The notes beneath the pieces are model-generated. The model had not been told where the DNA came from, did not search any database, and saw nothing but the letters and a program-made list of their open reading frames with translations. Both the position numbers and the translations under genes were made by a program. Below are positions 8,518 through 16,082 of a stretch of DNA of 64,000 bases, piece by piece; the first letter of the stretch is position 1; every line of letters begins with the position of its first letter. The DNA lies in contig JACKIV010000004.1 of assembly GCA_020638285.1 (NCBI GenBank), forward strand, positions 153,498 to 217,497. Reading direction: 5' to 3'. The DNA is from Rhodospirillales bacterium. GTDB lineage: Bacteria > Pseudomonadota > Alphaproteobacteria > Micavibrionales > Micavibrionaceae.

Positions 8518-9428
8518 CGTGCAGTCTCGACCAGATGAGCGCAAAGTTGAACAAAAGACATCCCGTTCCGGATCACCTGAGACGGGCCGATGGATTCGGG
8601 TGTGAATCCGGGCTGGGTGTTGATTTCGAGGAAGTATAACCCATCCGGACCGTTTCGGGAATCATCATATCGGAAATCGCACCGGGCGATTCCGGCACAT
8701 CCGACAACCGCATAGACCCGCTCGGCGGCATCCATCGCCGCGCCATAAACGGACTCCGGAATCTCCGCAGGCAGGACATAACGCGTCTTGGTATCCTTGT
8801 ATTTGGCATCGTAATCGAAAAAGTCTGTCGCGCTTATGATTTCTGTAACGCCTTGCGCCTTGCCGCCCAGAACCGCAACGGTCAGCTCGCGTCCGGGAAT
8901 GAAGGATTCCACCAGAATGTCGTCTCCAAATGCCCAGTGTTCCGGATCAAACCGGGGGAGGGAGTCTCCCTCGCGCACAATGCGCACGCCCACGCTGGAG
9001 CCTTCTGCGGCAGGTTTTATGACATAGGGGCGGGGAAGCCCGTGAGATTCTTTAGCGATATCAGACGGGCGGACCACGCATCCGGGCGGAGACTGAACGC
9101 CGACACTGTCGGCCAGGCGGCGGGCTGTGGGCTTGTGCATGCCGATGGCCGACGCCAGAACGCCGGAATGGGTATAGGAAATGCGCAGAGCCTCTAAAAC
9201 AGCCTGAATGGTGCCGTCTTCGCCGCCCTGACCGTGCAGGTTATTGAAAACGGCGTCCGGGCGCGGCGTCAGGGCCGCCAGAAGCGCGCTGAGATCCCGG
9301 GTGACATCAACCGTACGCACGGCGTATCCGCCTTCGCGCAGGGCCGCCTCAACGGCTTTTCCTTTCATCAGCGAGACATCCCGCTCCGCAGACCATCCGC
9401 CGACCAGAAGGACAATGTTCTTTTTCAT
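8439..9428 (-). CDS. ddl: D-alanine--D-alanine ligase
   Basis: Ddl joins two D-alanines using ATP for the peptidoglycan stem peptide. The ATG at 9428 (MKKNIVLLVGGWSAERDVSL) has AAGGA about ten bases upstream; a TTG nine bases further up is less likely. ATP-grasp features are clear: HGQGGEDGTIQ, KPAAEGSSVGV, the acidic metal-binding FLEINTQPGFTPES, and IARCDFRYD. At 329 residues it is slightly longer than usual because of a C-terminal tail of roughly 25 low-complexity residues that overlaps the start of ftsQ. murB/murC, usual upstream neighbours, are absent; ubiG lies divergently. Confidence 0.96.
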   Translation of the reverse strand: MKKNIVLLVGGWSAERDVSLMKGKAVEAALREGGYAVRTVDVTRDLSALLAALTPRPDAVFNNLHGQGGEDGTIQAVLEALRISYTHSGVLASAIGMHKPTARRLADSVGVQSPPGCVVRPSDIAKESHGLPRPYVIKPAAEGSSVGVRIVREGDSLPRFDPEHWAFGDDILVESFIPGRELTVAVLGGKAQGVTEIISATDFFDYDAKYKDTKTRYVLPAEIPESVYGAAMDAAERVYAVVGCAGIARCDFRYDDSRNGPDGLYFLEINTQPGFTPESIGPSQVIRNGMSFVQLCAHLVETARCHGTAHENQTSGDDAHAATTAEQAA

Positions 9429-9628
9429 AGGGGGCAAGTCCTTTTCCGAATTTCGAGTCTGACGGGGCGAACAGCCATTTCGTCTTCATCTTTGCACAAA
9501 AAAACAGGGCGATCCAGAGGGGCGTTGTCGATCCTGCACGGAGGGGGCTGTACGCGGGGTCGTCTTTGAGGTACGTAAGACGAGGCACGGATTCCGGTGG
9601 CCGGGACTTTTCAAGAGAGGATAAAACG

Positions 9629-10405
9629 ATGGGAGTGGCTGTTTCTTCTCCTTTGGCGACGGATCGGACGATCGACCCCGAAGAGATTGCGCATTTTTCA
9701 AAAGACTCGGCGCGCTGGTGGGACGAGGACGGGCCGTTTGCGCCGCTGCATCGCCTCAATCCGGTGCGGATGGGCTTTGTGCGGGACCGGATTGCAGAGG
9801 CCTTCGGGCGGGGATCGGACAGTCTGCATCCCTTTGAAGGCTTGAAAATTCTGGATATTGGATGTGGCGGCGGTCTGGTGTGCGAGGCTTTGGCGCGGCT
9901 GGGGGCGGAGGTCACCGGAATTGACGCCGATTCCGGTGCGGTGGCCTGCGCGCGCGATCATGCCGCCGGGGCTGGACTTTCGATAAACTATGAGTCCACA
10001 AGCGCGGAAGATCTGCTGGCCCGCAAAGGTCCGGGGAAATTCGACGCCGTTCTGGCGTTGGAAATCGCCGAGCATGTGCGCGATCCGGCGGCGTTTGTGG
10101 CCTGTTGCGCGGGGCTGGTAAGGCCCGGCGGCGTGCTGGTCGTCTCCACGCTCAACCGCACGCCCAAGTCGTTTTTGCTCGGCATCGTTGCGGCGGAATA
10201 CATTCTGGGATGGGTCCCGAGGGGGACGCACCGCTGGCGCAAATTCATCCGCCCGTCGGAATTTGCCGCGATGGCGCGCCGGGTTGGCCTGTCTCTATGC
10301 GCCCAGACGGGGCTGATCTTCGATCCGCGTCTGCGCGGTTTCCGCCTCTCGCAGACCGATCTGGATGTGAATTATTTCCTGTGTTTTCAAAAGGGAGCGT
10401 TATGA
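9629..10405 (+). CDS. ubiG: Ubiquinone biosynthesis O-methyltransferase
   Basis: UbiG performs both O-methylation steps of ubiquinone synthesis with S-adenosylmethionine. The ATG at 9629 is preceded by AGAGAGGA at good spacing; the frame continues upstream but without a better start. The 258-residue protein has FSKDSARWWDEDGPFAPLHRLNPVR near the N-terminus, the SAM motif I LDIGCGGGLVCEALARLGA, and the UbiG hallmark GTHRWRKFIRPSE toward the C-terminus. It overlaps the downstream MazG-like gene by four bases (ATGA) and is divergent from ddl. Confidence 0.95.
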   Translation: MGVAVSSPLATDRTIDPEEIAHFSKDSARWWDEDGPFAPLHRLNPVRMGFVRDRIAEAFGRGSDSLHPFEGLKILDIGCGGGLVCEALARLGAEVTGIDADSGAVACARDHAAGAGLSINYESTSAEDLLARKGPGKFDAVLALEIAEHVRDPAAFVACCAGLVRPGGVLVVSTLNRTPKSFLLGIVAAEYILGWVPRGTHRWRKFIRPSEFAAMARRVGLSLCAQTGLIFDPRLRGFRLSQTDLDVNYFLCFQKGAL

Positions 10406-10857
10406 CTCAAGTCGCCAGAAAAAACCCGGACCGTCCGCGCGAATCCAGCGTTCTGGACGGAATCCCGACCGGGCTTGCGGGGCTTGACCGGGCCCGGGAA
10501 CTCAAGGATCACGCGGCGCGGATCGGCTTTGACTGGACGGGGCCGGAAGGGCCACTGGACAAATTCGCCGAGGAAATCCCGGAAATGCGCGAGGCCATAG
10601 AGTCGGGCGATCCGGCCCGAATTCTGGATGAACTGGGCGATTTGTTCATGGTTCTGACCCTTCTGGCCCGGACGTTGAAAATCGAGAGCGAGGACGCCCT
10701 GCGCCATGCCTGCGACAAATTCGAGCGCCGGTTTCGTGCCATGGAATTGATTTTGCGCGATATTCCGCCGGAAGGGGAGGGGACATGGAGCCTGTCTCAG
10801 CGGGAAGCCGCGTGGCAGGCCGTAAAACGCGCGGAAAAGGCTTTAACGCCTTCCTAA
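10402..10857 (+). CDS. Single-domain MazG-like nucleoside triphosphate pyrophosphohydrolase
   Basis: The 151-residue product matches one MazG domain, specifically the C-terminal half of two-domain MazG enzymes: FAEEIPEMREAIESG, then DELGDLFMVLTLLARTL and KFERRFRAMELIL. The EExxE plus ExxD metal-binding pattern of the all-alpha pyrophosphohydrolases is present. Full-length MazG is about 260 residues, so the N-terminal domain is absent; whether this is a natural single-domain form or a shortened MazG is unclear. It would hydrolyse NTPs or dNTPs to monophosphates. It is translationally coupled to ubiG by a four-base overlap. Confidence 0.8.
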   Translation: MTQVARKNPDRPRESSVLDGIPTGLAGLDRARELKDHAARIGFDWTGPEGPLDKFAEEIPEMREAIESGDPARILDELGDLFMVLTLLARTLKIESEDALRHACDKFERRFRAMELILRDIPPEGEGTWSLSQREAAWQAVKRAEKALTPS

Positions 10858-10905
10858 CCATCTTCGCTTTACCATAAAATATATATGGAAAAAGCGGAGG
10901 CGGAC

Positions 10906-11214
10906 ATGGGCCACCATCATCAGCATGCGCACAAGGATCTTTACGCCGACAGGGCCGCATTTTTCTTTGACCGGCGGGGGCAGGCGGCGGTTGCGTTTTC
11001 AGATCCAACCTTTATCCGGTCTGATATGATCGTGGTGAACCGGGCGGATCATTCTGTCCACGCGATCTTGCATGAATCAGACCATCTGATCGGGCATGTC
11101 TCGCCGGAAATGGCGGAGGCCATGATCCGGGGCGGAGAGGTTCTTCTGGCCGCCGTCCATGTCCACGGACACATTGTGGATCTGTATGCTCCGGTTTGCG
11201 AAGCGCGCCGATAA
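10906..11214 (+). CDS. Hypothetical protein with histidine-rich N-terminus
   Basis: I do not recognise this 102-residue protein. The ATG at 10906 is chosen over one at 10885 because GGAGG lies five bases upstream of it. The N-terminus GHHHQHAHKD is histidine-rich, and scattered histidines continue (HAILHESDHLIGHV, HVHGH), which suggests metal contact but proves nothing. No signal peptide or membrane helix is visible; an amphipathic alpha/beta pattern suggests a small soluble fold. It follows the MazG-like gene by 48 bases, in an AT-rich spacer (ATAAAATATAT) that could hold a promoter. Confidence 0.6.
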   Translation: MGHHHQHAHKDLYADRAAFFFDRRGQAAVAFSDPTFIRSDMIVVNRADHSVHAILHESDHLIGHVSPEMAEAMIRGGEVLLAAVHVHGHIVDLYAPVCEARR

Positions 11215-11219
11215 AGTCT

Positions 11220-11768
11220 TTACGTATTCAAGACAAACGACTTCATCGCGGGTTTGCGCATTTCGGCCATGGCGATGGTGCTGCCGGGCAGGGAGGCGAT
11301 ATCTTCCGGGGCATTCGGCGGTGCAAGGGGTTGTGAGACCACGGGCGTAAGAGGCGTGCCTTGCGTGCGTGAATCCGGGCCGTCGTCGCTCACGAGCGCC
11401 AGAATGTTTCCCGTAATGTCTTTTCCGGTTTCCTCTTCCAGAGCGACATTGACGGTGCTGACCGCCGCGCCCGCAAGTCCGCCAAACAATCCGCCGCCCG
11501 CGATTCTGGCAACGGGCTTGATCTGGTCATCCGTGATTTCCCGGTAAATATAGCTCACGATCGGCAAATGTTGCAGGGGATTGACGATATCCAGAAAGTC
11601 ATAAAACCCGAACCCGTCTTCTGAATCCGGAGGATTCCCGGCGGCAGGCGCGAGGGATTCCGGCGTGAATTCTGCTGTTTTTACAGGGCTTCGGGCGTTT
11701 TGCCCCCCGCCCCAGACAGGCATGGTTCCGGCGGTACGGGCCTCGGGGTCATAGGCGGGTGTGTGCAT
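11220..11768 (-). CDS. Conserved hypothetical protein, FGFYDFLDIVNPLQHLP type
   Basis: Unknown 182-residue protein. The ATG at 11768 has GGGAGGA eight bases upstream. The N-terminal third and the C-terminal tail are low-complexity and proline/alanine-rich; the middle has a distinctive segment FYDFLDIVNPLQHLPIVSYIYREIT followed by a glycine-rich hydrophobic stretch (IAGGGLFGGLAGAAVSTVN) that may be membrane-associated. I recall similar central segments in uncharacterised alphaproteobacterial proteins but cannot name a family. It is divergent from the winged-helix regulator at 11844, with a 75-base shared upstream region, and nearly touches the hypothetical gene at 10906-11214 tail to tail. Confidence 0.7.
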   Translation of the reverse strand: MHTPAYDPEARTAGTMPVWGGGQNARSPVKTAEFTPESLAPAAGNPPDSEDGFGFYDFLDIVNPLQHLPIVSYIYREITDDQIKPVARIAGGGLFGGLAGAAVSTVNVALEEETGKDITGNILALVSDDGPDSRTQGTPLTPVVSQPLAPPNAPEDIASLPGSTIAMAEMRKPAMKSFVLNT

Positions 11769-11843
11769 GGTCACGTCCTCCCTTTGGCGGAAAACGATGC
11801 AAAGCGCGTGCCAGAGCCTTGCTTATGGTATAAGATCGCGGAC

Positions 11844-12401
11844 ATGAACGAATCCACATCCACGCCGCCAAAGATCGGGATTACCCCGGACGATCCGGTT
11901 CTGGCCGATCTTCTGGCCGAGGCGCTGGGCCATGCGGGGTATCAGGTCGGCCCGCCGGGGGCGGAGGTGGCGCTGTGCCTTCTGACCGGGCCGGGCGAGG
12001 GGCCACAGGGCGTTGTGTCTTTACGGATTCCGGTTCCGTGCCGGATCGGAGCGGTGGTGAAATCGGTCCGCTCGGCGCTGGCTCAGGCGCGCCGGGGGGC
12101 GGAGATCTCCATCGGGCCGTATCTGTTGCGCCCGGACGAGGCGACTTTGAGGCCCCTTGCGGGGGGGGATCCTGTGCGTTTGACGGATCGGGAGCGGGAT
12201 ACGCTCGCGGCGCTGGCGCGTGCGCCGGGCAGGCGGCTGGACCGGAAATCCTTGCTGGAAAGCGTCTGGGGGTATGTGGAGGGCGTGGAGACTCATACGG
12301 TGGAAACGCACATCTATCGCCTGCGCCAGAAAATCGAGCGCGACCCCGCGAGCCCGACAATTTTGCTCACGGACGGGCAGGGGTACAGGCTGGTTAATTA
12401 A
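11844..12401 (+). CDS. OmpR-type winged-helix regulator with degenerate receiver
   Basis: The 185-residue protein has an OmpR/PhoB DNA-binding domain in its second half: LTDRERDTLAALARAPGRRLDRKSLLESVWG, then ETHTVETHIYRLRQKIE and ILLTDGQGYRLVN. The first 90 residues are receiver-sized but carry no recognisable phospho-acceptor aspartate pocket or conserved lysine, so phosphorylation control is unlikely. No clear Shine-Dalgarno precedes the ATG; a TATAAG at 11829 lies so close that the transcript could be almost leaderless. The stop codon overlaps that of convergent hisF inside TTAATTAA. The target may be the divergent gene at 11220-11768; that is inference from position only. Confidence 0.85.
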   Translation: MNESTSTPPKIGITPDDPVLADLLAEALGHAGYQVGPPGAEVALCLLTGPGEGPQGVVSLRIPVPCRIGAVVKSVRSALAQARRGAEISIGPYLLRPDEATLRPLAGGDPVRLTDRERDTLAALARAPGRRLDRKSLLESVWGYVEGVETHTVETHIYRLRQKIERDPASPTILLTDGQGYRLVN

Positions 12402-13159
12402 GCGGGCCGCACCGGAATCCCGGCGGCTTCCATCGCGGCCTTGGCCTGCGCGATGGTGAACGTCCCGAAATGGAAAATCGAGGCCGCCAGAACCGCGCTC
12501 GCGTGGCCATCGCGGATGCCCTCCACGAGATGCTCCAGACTCCCCACCCCGCCCGAGGCAATCACCGGAACGCTCACCGCGTCCGACACCGCGCGGGTCA
12601 GGGCGATGTCAAATCCGGCTTTGGTGCCGTCGCGATCCATCGAGGTCAGCAAAATCTCGCCCGCGCCATACGCCGCCATGCGCCCGGCCCATTCAACCGC
12701 GTCGATCCCCGTGGGCGTGCGCCCGCCATGGGTATAGACTTCCCACCCGCCCCGCCCGTTCGCGCGGGCGTCGATGGCCACGACGATGCACTGGCTGCCG
12801 CATTTTTCGGCGGCCTGGCGGACGAAATCGGGGGTTTTGACCGCCGCCGAGTTGATCGAGACTTTGTCCGCGCCGGCATTGAGCAGATTCCGGATGTCGG
12901 TCTGGGTCCTCACGCCGCCGCCCACCGTCAGGGGCATGAAAATCTGGTCCGCCGTCCGGGCGACAATATCCAGAATCGTATCCCGGTTTTCATGCGTGGC
13001 CGTAATATCCAGAAAAGTCAGCTCGTCCGCGCCCTGCTCGTCGTAAACCCGCGCCTGTTCCACCGGGTCGCCCGCGTCGATCAGGTCCACGAAATTCACG
13101 CCCTTGACCACGCGGCCCGCGTTAACGTCCAGACAGGGAATGATCCGGGTTTTCAGCAT
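12398..13159 (-). CDS. hisF: Imidazole glycerol phosphate synthase subunit HisF
   Basis: HisF is the cyclase half of IGP synthase, using ammonia from HisH to make IGP and AICAR in histidine synthesis. The 253-residue TIM barrel has IIPCLDVNAGRVVKGVNF with the first catalytic aspartate, VAIDAR with the second, and phosphate-binding loops VGGGVR and ASGGVGSLEHL. Length and both ends match the family. Other his genes are not present: hisF stands 5 bases after the obgE stop on the same strand, so it may be expressed with the obgE transcript. Confidence 0.97.
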   Translation of the reverse strand: MLKTRIIPCLDVNAGRVVKGVNFVDLIDAGDPVEQARVYDEQGADELTFLDITATHENRDTILDIVARTADQIFMPLTVGGGVRTQTDIRNLLNAGADKVSINSAAVKTPDFVRQAAEKCGSQCIVVAIDARANGRGGWEVYTHGGRTPTGIDAVEWAGRMAAYGAGEILLTSMDRDGTKAGFDIALTRAVSDAVSVPVIASGGVGSLEHLVEGIRDGHASAVLAASIFHFGTFTIAQAKAAMEAAGIPVRPA

Positions 13160-13164
13160 GCCTT

Positions 13165-14181
13165 TTAAGCCTTTGATATCCGGTCTATCCGCGCTTGTTC
13201 AATCGGCGGCCACAGGGCGTTCAGGACGGTCTGCACCCCTTCGCCGGAAACGCCGGAGATGGCAAAAACGTCTTTTCTCTTTGCGGCTTTCGACAGATCC
13301 TTGAGTTTCTTCTTCACGTCCTCCGGCGAGAGCGAGTCGATCTTGTTCAGGGCCAGAATCTCGGGCTTTTGCGCCAGATCCGCGCCATATTCGCGCAGCT
13401 CCGTCCGGATGGTCTTATAGGCCGCGCCCACGTCGTCCTGCGTTCCGTCAACCAGATGCAGCAAAACGGCGGTGCGCTCCACATGCCCTAAAAACCGGTC
13501 GCCGAGGCCGTGGCCCTCGTGTGCGCCTTCGATCAGGCCCGGAATGTCGGCCAGAACAAAAGAGTTTTCATAGAGCTTAACCACACCCAGATTGGGATGC
13601 AGGGTCGTAAAAGGATAATCCGCGATTTTCGGCTTGGCGGCAGAGCAGGCGGCCAGAAACGTCGATTTCCCGGCGTTGGGAAGGCCGATAAGCCCCGCAT
13701 CGGCAATGAGTTTCAAGCGCAGCCAGACGGCGGCTTCCTGACCCGGCCAGCCGGGAATGGTCTTGCGCGGAGCCTGGTTCGTGGCGCTTTTGAAGTGGGC
13801 GTTTCCGAAACCGCCGTCTCCGCCCTTGAGGAAGACGATGCGTTGGCCTTCCTCGGTCATGTCGGCCAGAACGGTTTCCTGATCCTCGGCCAGAATTTCC
13901 GTGCCGGTGGGGACTTTAATCAGAATATCGTCTCCCTGTGCGCCGGATTTCATGCGGCCAGAGCCGGGGCGGCCATTTTGCGCCCGGAAATGCTGGGTAT
14001 AACGAAAATCAATCAGGGTGTTCAGGCGGGCCGAGGCCTCAAAAATCACATCGCCGCCGCGTCCGCCGTTCCCGCCGTCCGGTCCGCCAAACTCAATATA
14101 TTTCTGGCTGTGAAAGCTCATACAGCCGTTCCCGCCATCGCCGCTTTTCAGATAGATTTTTGCCTGATCGAGAAATTTCAT
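13165..14181 (-). CDS. obgE: GTPase ObgE/CgtA
   Basis: Obg is a ribosome-associated GTPase involved in 50S maturation and growth control. The start is the ATG at 14181 (MKFLDQAKIYLKSGDGGNG), giving 338 residues; the open frame further upstream is not typical. The glycine-rich Obg fold fills the first 160 residues, followed by a G domain with P-loop GLPNAGKST, switch region DIPGLIEGAHEGHGLG and specificity motif NKIDSL. It follows rpmA/rplU in the usual bacterial order, but a strong terminator stands between rpmA and obgE. Confidence 0.97.
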   Translation of the reverse strand: MKFLDQAKIYLKSGDGGNGCMSFHSQKYIEFGGPDGGNGGRGGDVIFEASARLNTLIDFRYTQHFRAQNGRPGSGRMKSGAQGDDILIKVPTGTEILAEDQETVLADMTEEGQRIVFLKGGDGGFGNAHFKSATNQAPRKTIPGWPGQEAAVWLRLKLIADAGLIGLPNAGKSTFLAACSAAKPKIADYPFTTLHPNLGVVKLYENSFVLADIPGLIEGAHEGHGLGDRFLGHVERTAVLLHLVDGTQDDVGAAYKTIRTELREYGADLAQKPEILALNKIDSLSPEDVKKKLKDLSKAAKRKDVFAISGVSGEGVQTVLNALWPPIEQARIDRISKA

Positions 14182-14230
14182 TGTCTGCTTCCGATGACGT
14201 TTCTGTCTTCGCTTCCTGTCTCTTTCAAAC

Positions 14231-14253
14231 AAAAAACCCCGGCCATGGCCGGG
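14231..14253 (-). terminator. Rho-independent terminator after rplU-rpmA
   Basis: A perfect 16-base palindrome (CCCGGCCATGGCCGGG, 14238-14253) is followed on the minus strand by G and six T residues. It lies 36 bases past the rpmA stop codon and before the obgE start, so it should end or attenuate transcription between the ribosomal protein genes and obgE. A palindromic operator is possible but the T-run favours termination. Confidence 0.82.
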
Positions 14254-14289
14254 ATTTCGGTATGCAAAAGCGCAAAGGCCGGGAAATCC

Positions 14290-14565
14290 TTACTCAGCGG
14301 CCTGCGCCGCGCCCTGCGGGATGATGTTCACCTCGGAACGACCGTCCCGCCCGTGGGTAAACTCGACCCGTCCGGCGACCAGGGCAAACAAAGTGTGATC
14401 GCGCCCGATTCCAACCTTGTTTCCGGGGTGGAACTGCGTGCCGCGCTGGCGCACGATGATGCTTCCGGCTTCAATCATCTGACCGCCGTAGCGTTTGACG
14501 CCCAGTCTCTGGCCAGCCGAATCCCGTCCGTTTCTGGAGCTTCCGCCTGCTTTTTTATGTGCCAT
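14290..14565 (-). CDS. rpmA: 50S ribosomal protein L27
   Basis: The 91-residue protein starts MAHKKAGGSSRNGRDSAGQR and continues LGVKRYGG and GSIIVRQRGT, the invariant N-terminus of L27, which reaches toward the peptidyl transferase centre. There is no extra N-terminal extension of the kind processed in Firmicutes. It follows rplU by 39 bases and precedes a terminator. Confidence 0.98.
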   Translation of the reverse strand: MAHKKAGGSSRNGRDSAGQRLGVKRYGGQMIEAGSIIVRQRGTQFHPGNKVGIGRDHTLFALVAGRVEFTHGRDGRSEVNIIPQGAAQAAE

Positions 14566-14604
14566 GGAACAATCCTCTTGATAATTCGGTCAATGCCCGG
14601 GTTT

Positions 14605-14919
14605 TCAGGCCGCCTTGATGTCCGTGATTTTGATAAGGGTCAGATCCTGACGATGGCCGTTCTTCCGGCGATAGTTCTGGCGGCGTTTCTTCTTGAAAAC
14701 GATGATTTTATCCGCCCGGACATGCTCGACGATTTCCGCCATGACCTTTGCGCCCGCAACGGTCGGAACGCCAACGGTGCTTTTCGCGCCGTCGCACACG
14801 AGGAGAACATCCCCGATGGTCACGGTTTCACCCGCGCCAGCACTGAGTTTTTCAACCCGGAGCGTGTCGTTTTTGCTGACTTTATACTGTTTCCCGCCCG
14901 TACGAATAACCGCAAACAT
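14605..14919 (-). CDS. rplU: 50S ribosomal protein L21
   Basis: The 104-residue protein from the ATG at 14919 (MFAVIRTGGKQYKVSKND) is L21, with the conserved FKKKRRQNYRRKNGHRQ segment that binds 23S rRNA. The frame is open upstream but those codons overlap the promoter and are not coding. It heads an rplU-rpmA operon driven by the near-consensus promoter at 14957-14984. Confidence 0.98.
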   Translation of the reverse strand: MFAVIRTGGKQYKVSKNDTLRVEKLSAGAGETVTIGDVLLVCDGAKSTVGVPTVAGAKVMAEIVEHVRADKIIVFKKKRRQNYRRKNGHRQDLTLIKITDIKAA

Positions 14920-14956
14920 GATGACCTGCCGTTCTTTTGACCTTCCAAGGACGCGG

Positions 14957-14984
14957 AATATACACGATCGCAGGGCTATGTCAA
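14957..14984 (-). promoter_or_regulatory. Housekeeping-type promoter of rplU-rpmA
   Basis: On the minus strand TTGACA is followed by a 16-base spacer and TATATT, preceded by TG. The -10 box ends 37 bases before the rplU start codon. This is the closest match to a sigma-70 consensus that I noticed in the window, as expected for ribosomal protein genes. Confidence 0.8.
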
Positions 14985-15031
14985 GACGCATGGCGCAGGC
15001 AAGTCAGAAAAATCGTGTTTCTTAAGGGATT

Positions 15032-15928
15032 TCAGAACATTTCCAGCAGCATGCAGCGTGCCGATCCGCCGCCATAACGCTCGATCGTGGGGATGTCCGC
15101 ATGGACGATTCTGTCTACGTGCTTGAGAATTCTGTCTTTTTGCGATTCGCTCAAAGACCGCCAGGCCGACCCCGACATGACCAGATTCCGGCTGTCGTCT
15201 TCGCCGCGAACCTCCAGGGCGTTACCCAGAAAGGACCGCATCTGATCCATGGATATGTCTATGATATCATGGGTATTTCCCAGAGACGACAAAACCCGGT
15301 CCCGGTCTTCGGGCAGGATGCATTCGGTGCAGATTCCGGCGACGCTCGTCCCGATCCACATCATAACGTCCGTGTGATAGACAGGTTTTCCCGCATGGTT
15401 GCGGGTGTTAAAGGGGACCATACGGAAATCCATTGTCTCGCACCACAGAGCGGCAAGGTCCGGATCCGTCCGGGGACTGAGGGCCGTATAGGCGATTTTA
15501 TTCACTCGGTCCTGACATAAACTCCCCGTGCTTTCGAGGAATTTCCCCTTGTTTTCATAGTGGGAAAGGTCGATGGCGATATCGTAAAAGCCGTTGAGAA
15601 TCTGCAATAATTCCGGGCGGCGCTCGATTCGGCGGTTTTCGGCGAGCATGGGATAGAGAACCATTTTCTGGCCCGCATGGGTGGAAACCCAGTTGTTTAC
15701 GAAAATATCGTCGGGGCAGCCTCGCGTGCCCAGGGCCGTCGTGACGATGATTCCATGCTCAATCAGCGTATCCCGAAAGGCGCGAAATTCCCGCACCGCC
15801 CCGGCGTGAATTGCGTCGATATCAGCAGGCGCCATGTCCTGATACTGATTCGTCTCAAATGTCTGCGGGTTGGCATAGAACGCCGCAGGCTCCATCATCA
15901 TGATATGGCGGGTGGATTGTCTGTTCAT
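15032..15928 (-). CDS. ctlX: CtlX-type amidinotransferase-family hydrolase
   Basis: The 298-residue protein belongs to the guanidino-group-modifying (arginine deiminase/amidinotransferase) superfamily. It opens with HIMMMEPAAFYANPQT, has FVNNWVSTH, a central MDFRMVPFNTRNHAGKPVYHTDVMMWIG and ends GGGSARCMLLEMF, where the catalytic cysteine lies near residue 292. This arrangement matches the proteins annotated CtlX (citrulline utilisation hydrolase), common in alphaproteobacteria and Bacteroidetes. The real substrate is not firmly established. No other arginine-catabolic gene is adjacent. Confidence 0.85.
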   Translation of the reverse strand: MNRQSTRHIMMMEPAAFYANPQTFETNQYQDMAPADIDAIHAGAVREFRAFRDTLIEHGIIVTTALGTRGCPDDIFVNNWVSTHAGQKMVLYPMLAENRRIERRPELLQILNGFYDIAIDLSHYENKGKFLESTGSLCQDRVNKIAYTALSPRTDPDLAALWCETMDFRMVPFNTRNHAGKPVYHTDVMMWIGTSVAGICTECILPEDRDRVLSSLGNTHDIIDISMDQMRSFLGNALEVRGEDDSRNLVMSGSAWRSLSESQKDRILKHVDRIVHADIPTIERYGGGSARCMLLEMF

Positions 15929-16082
15929 CGGGAAAAACTAACATGCAGAGACTTAAAAAGACAATAAATTTTGGACTCTGACAAATGATTTTGGAAAATT
16001 CTGTGGGCGCTTTAGATTTGATGCGTAGCGACATTCCGGCTATAATGGCTTTGATCTCGTATGTTTTTTTCAAGGTTTTGCT

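Noticed and set aside
10906..10940. Poly-histidine stretch as a vector tag artefact
   Set aside because: The histidines are interrupted (HHHQHAH), have native-looking flanks and the gene lies in continuous chromosomal context.
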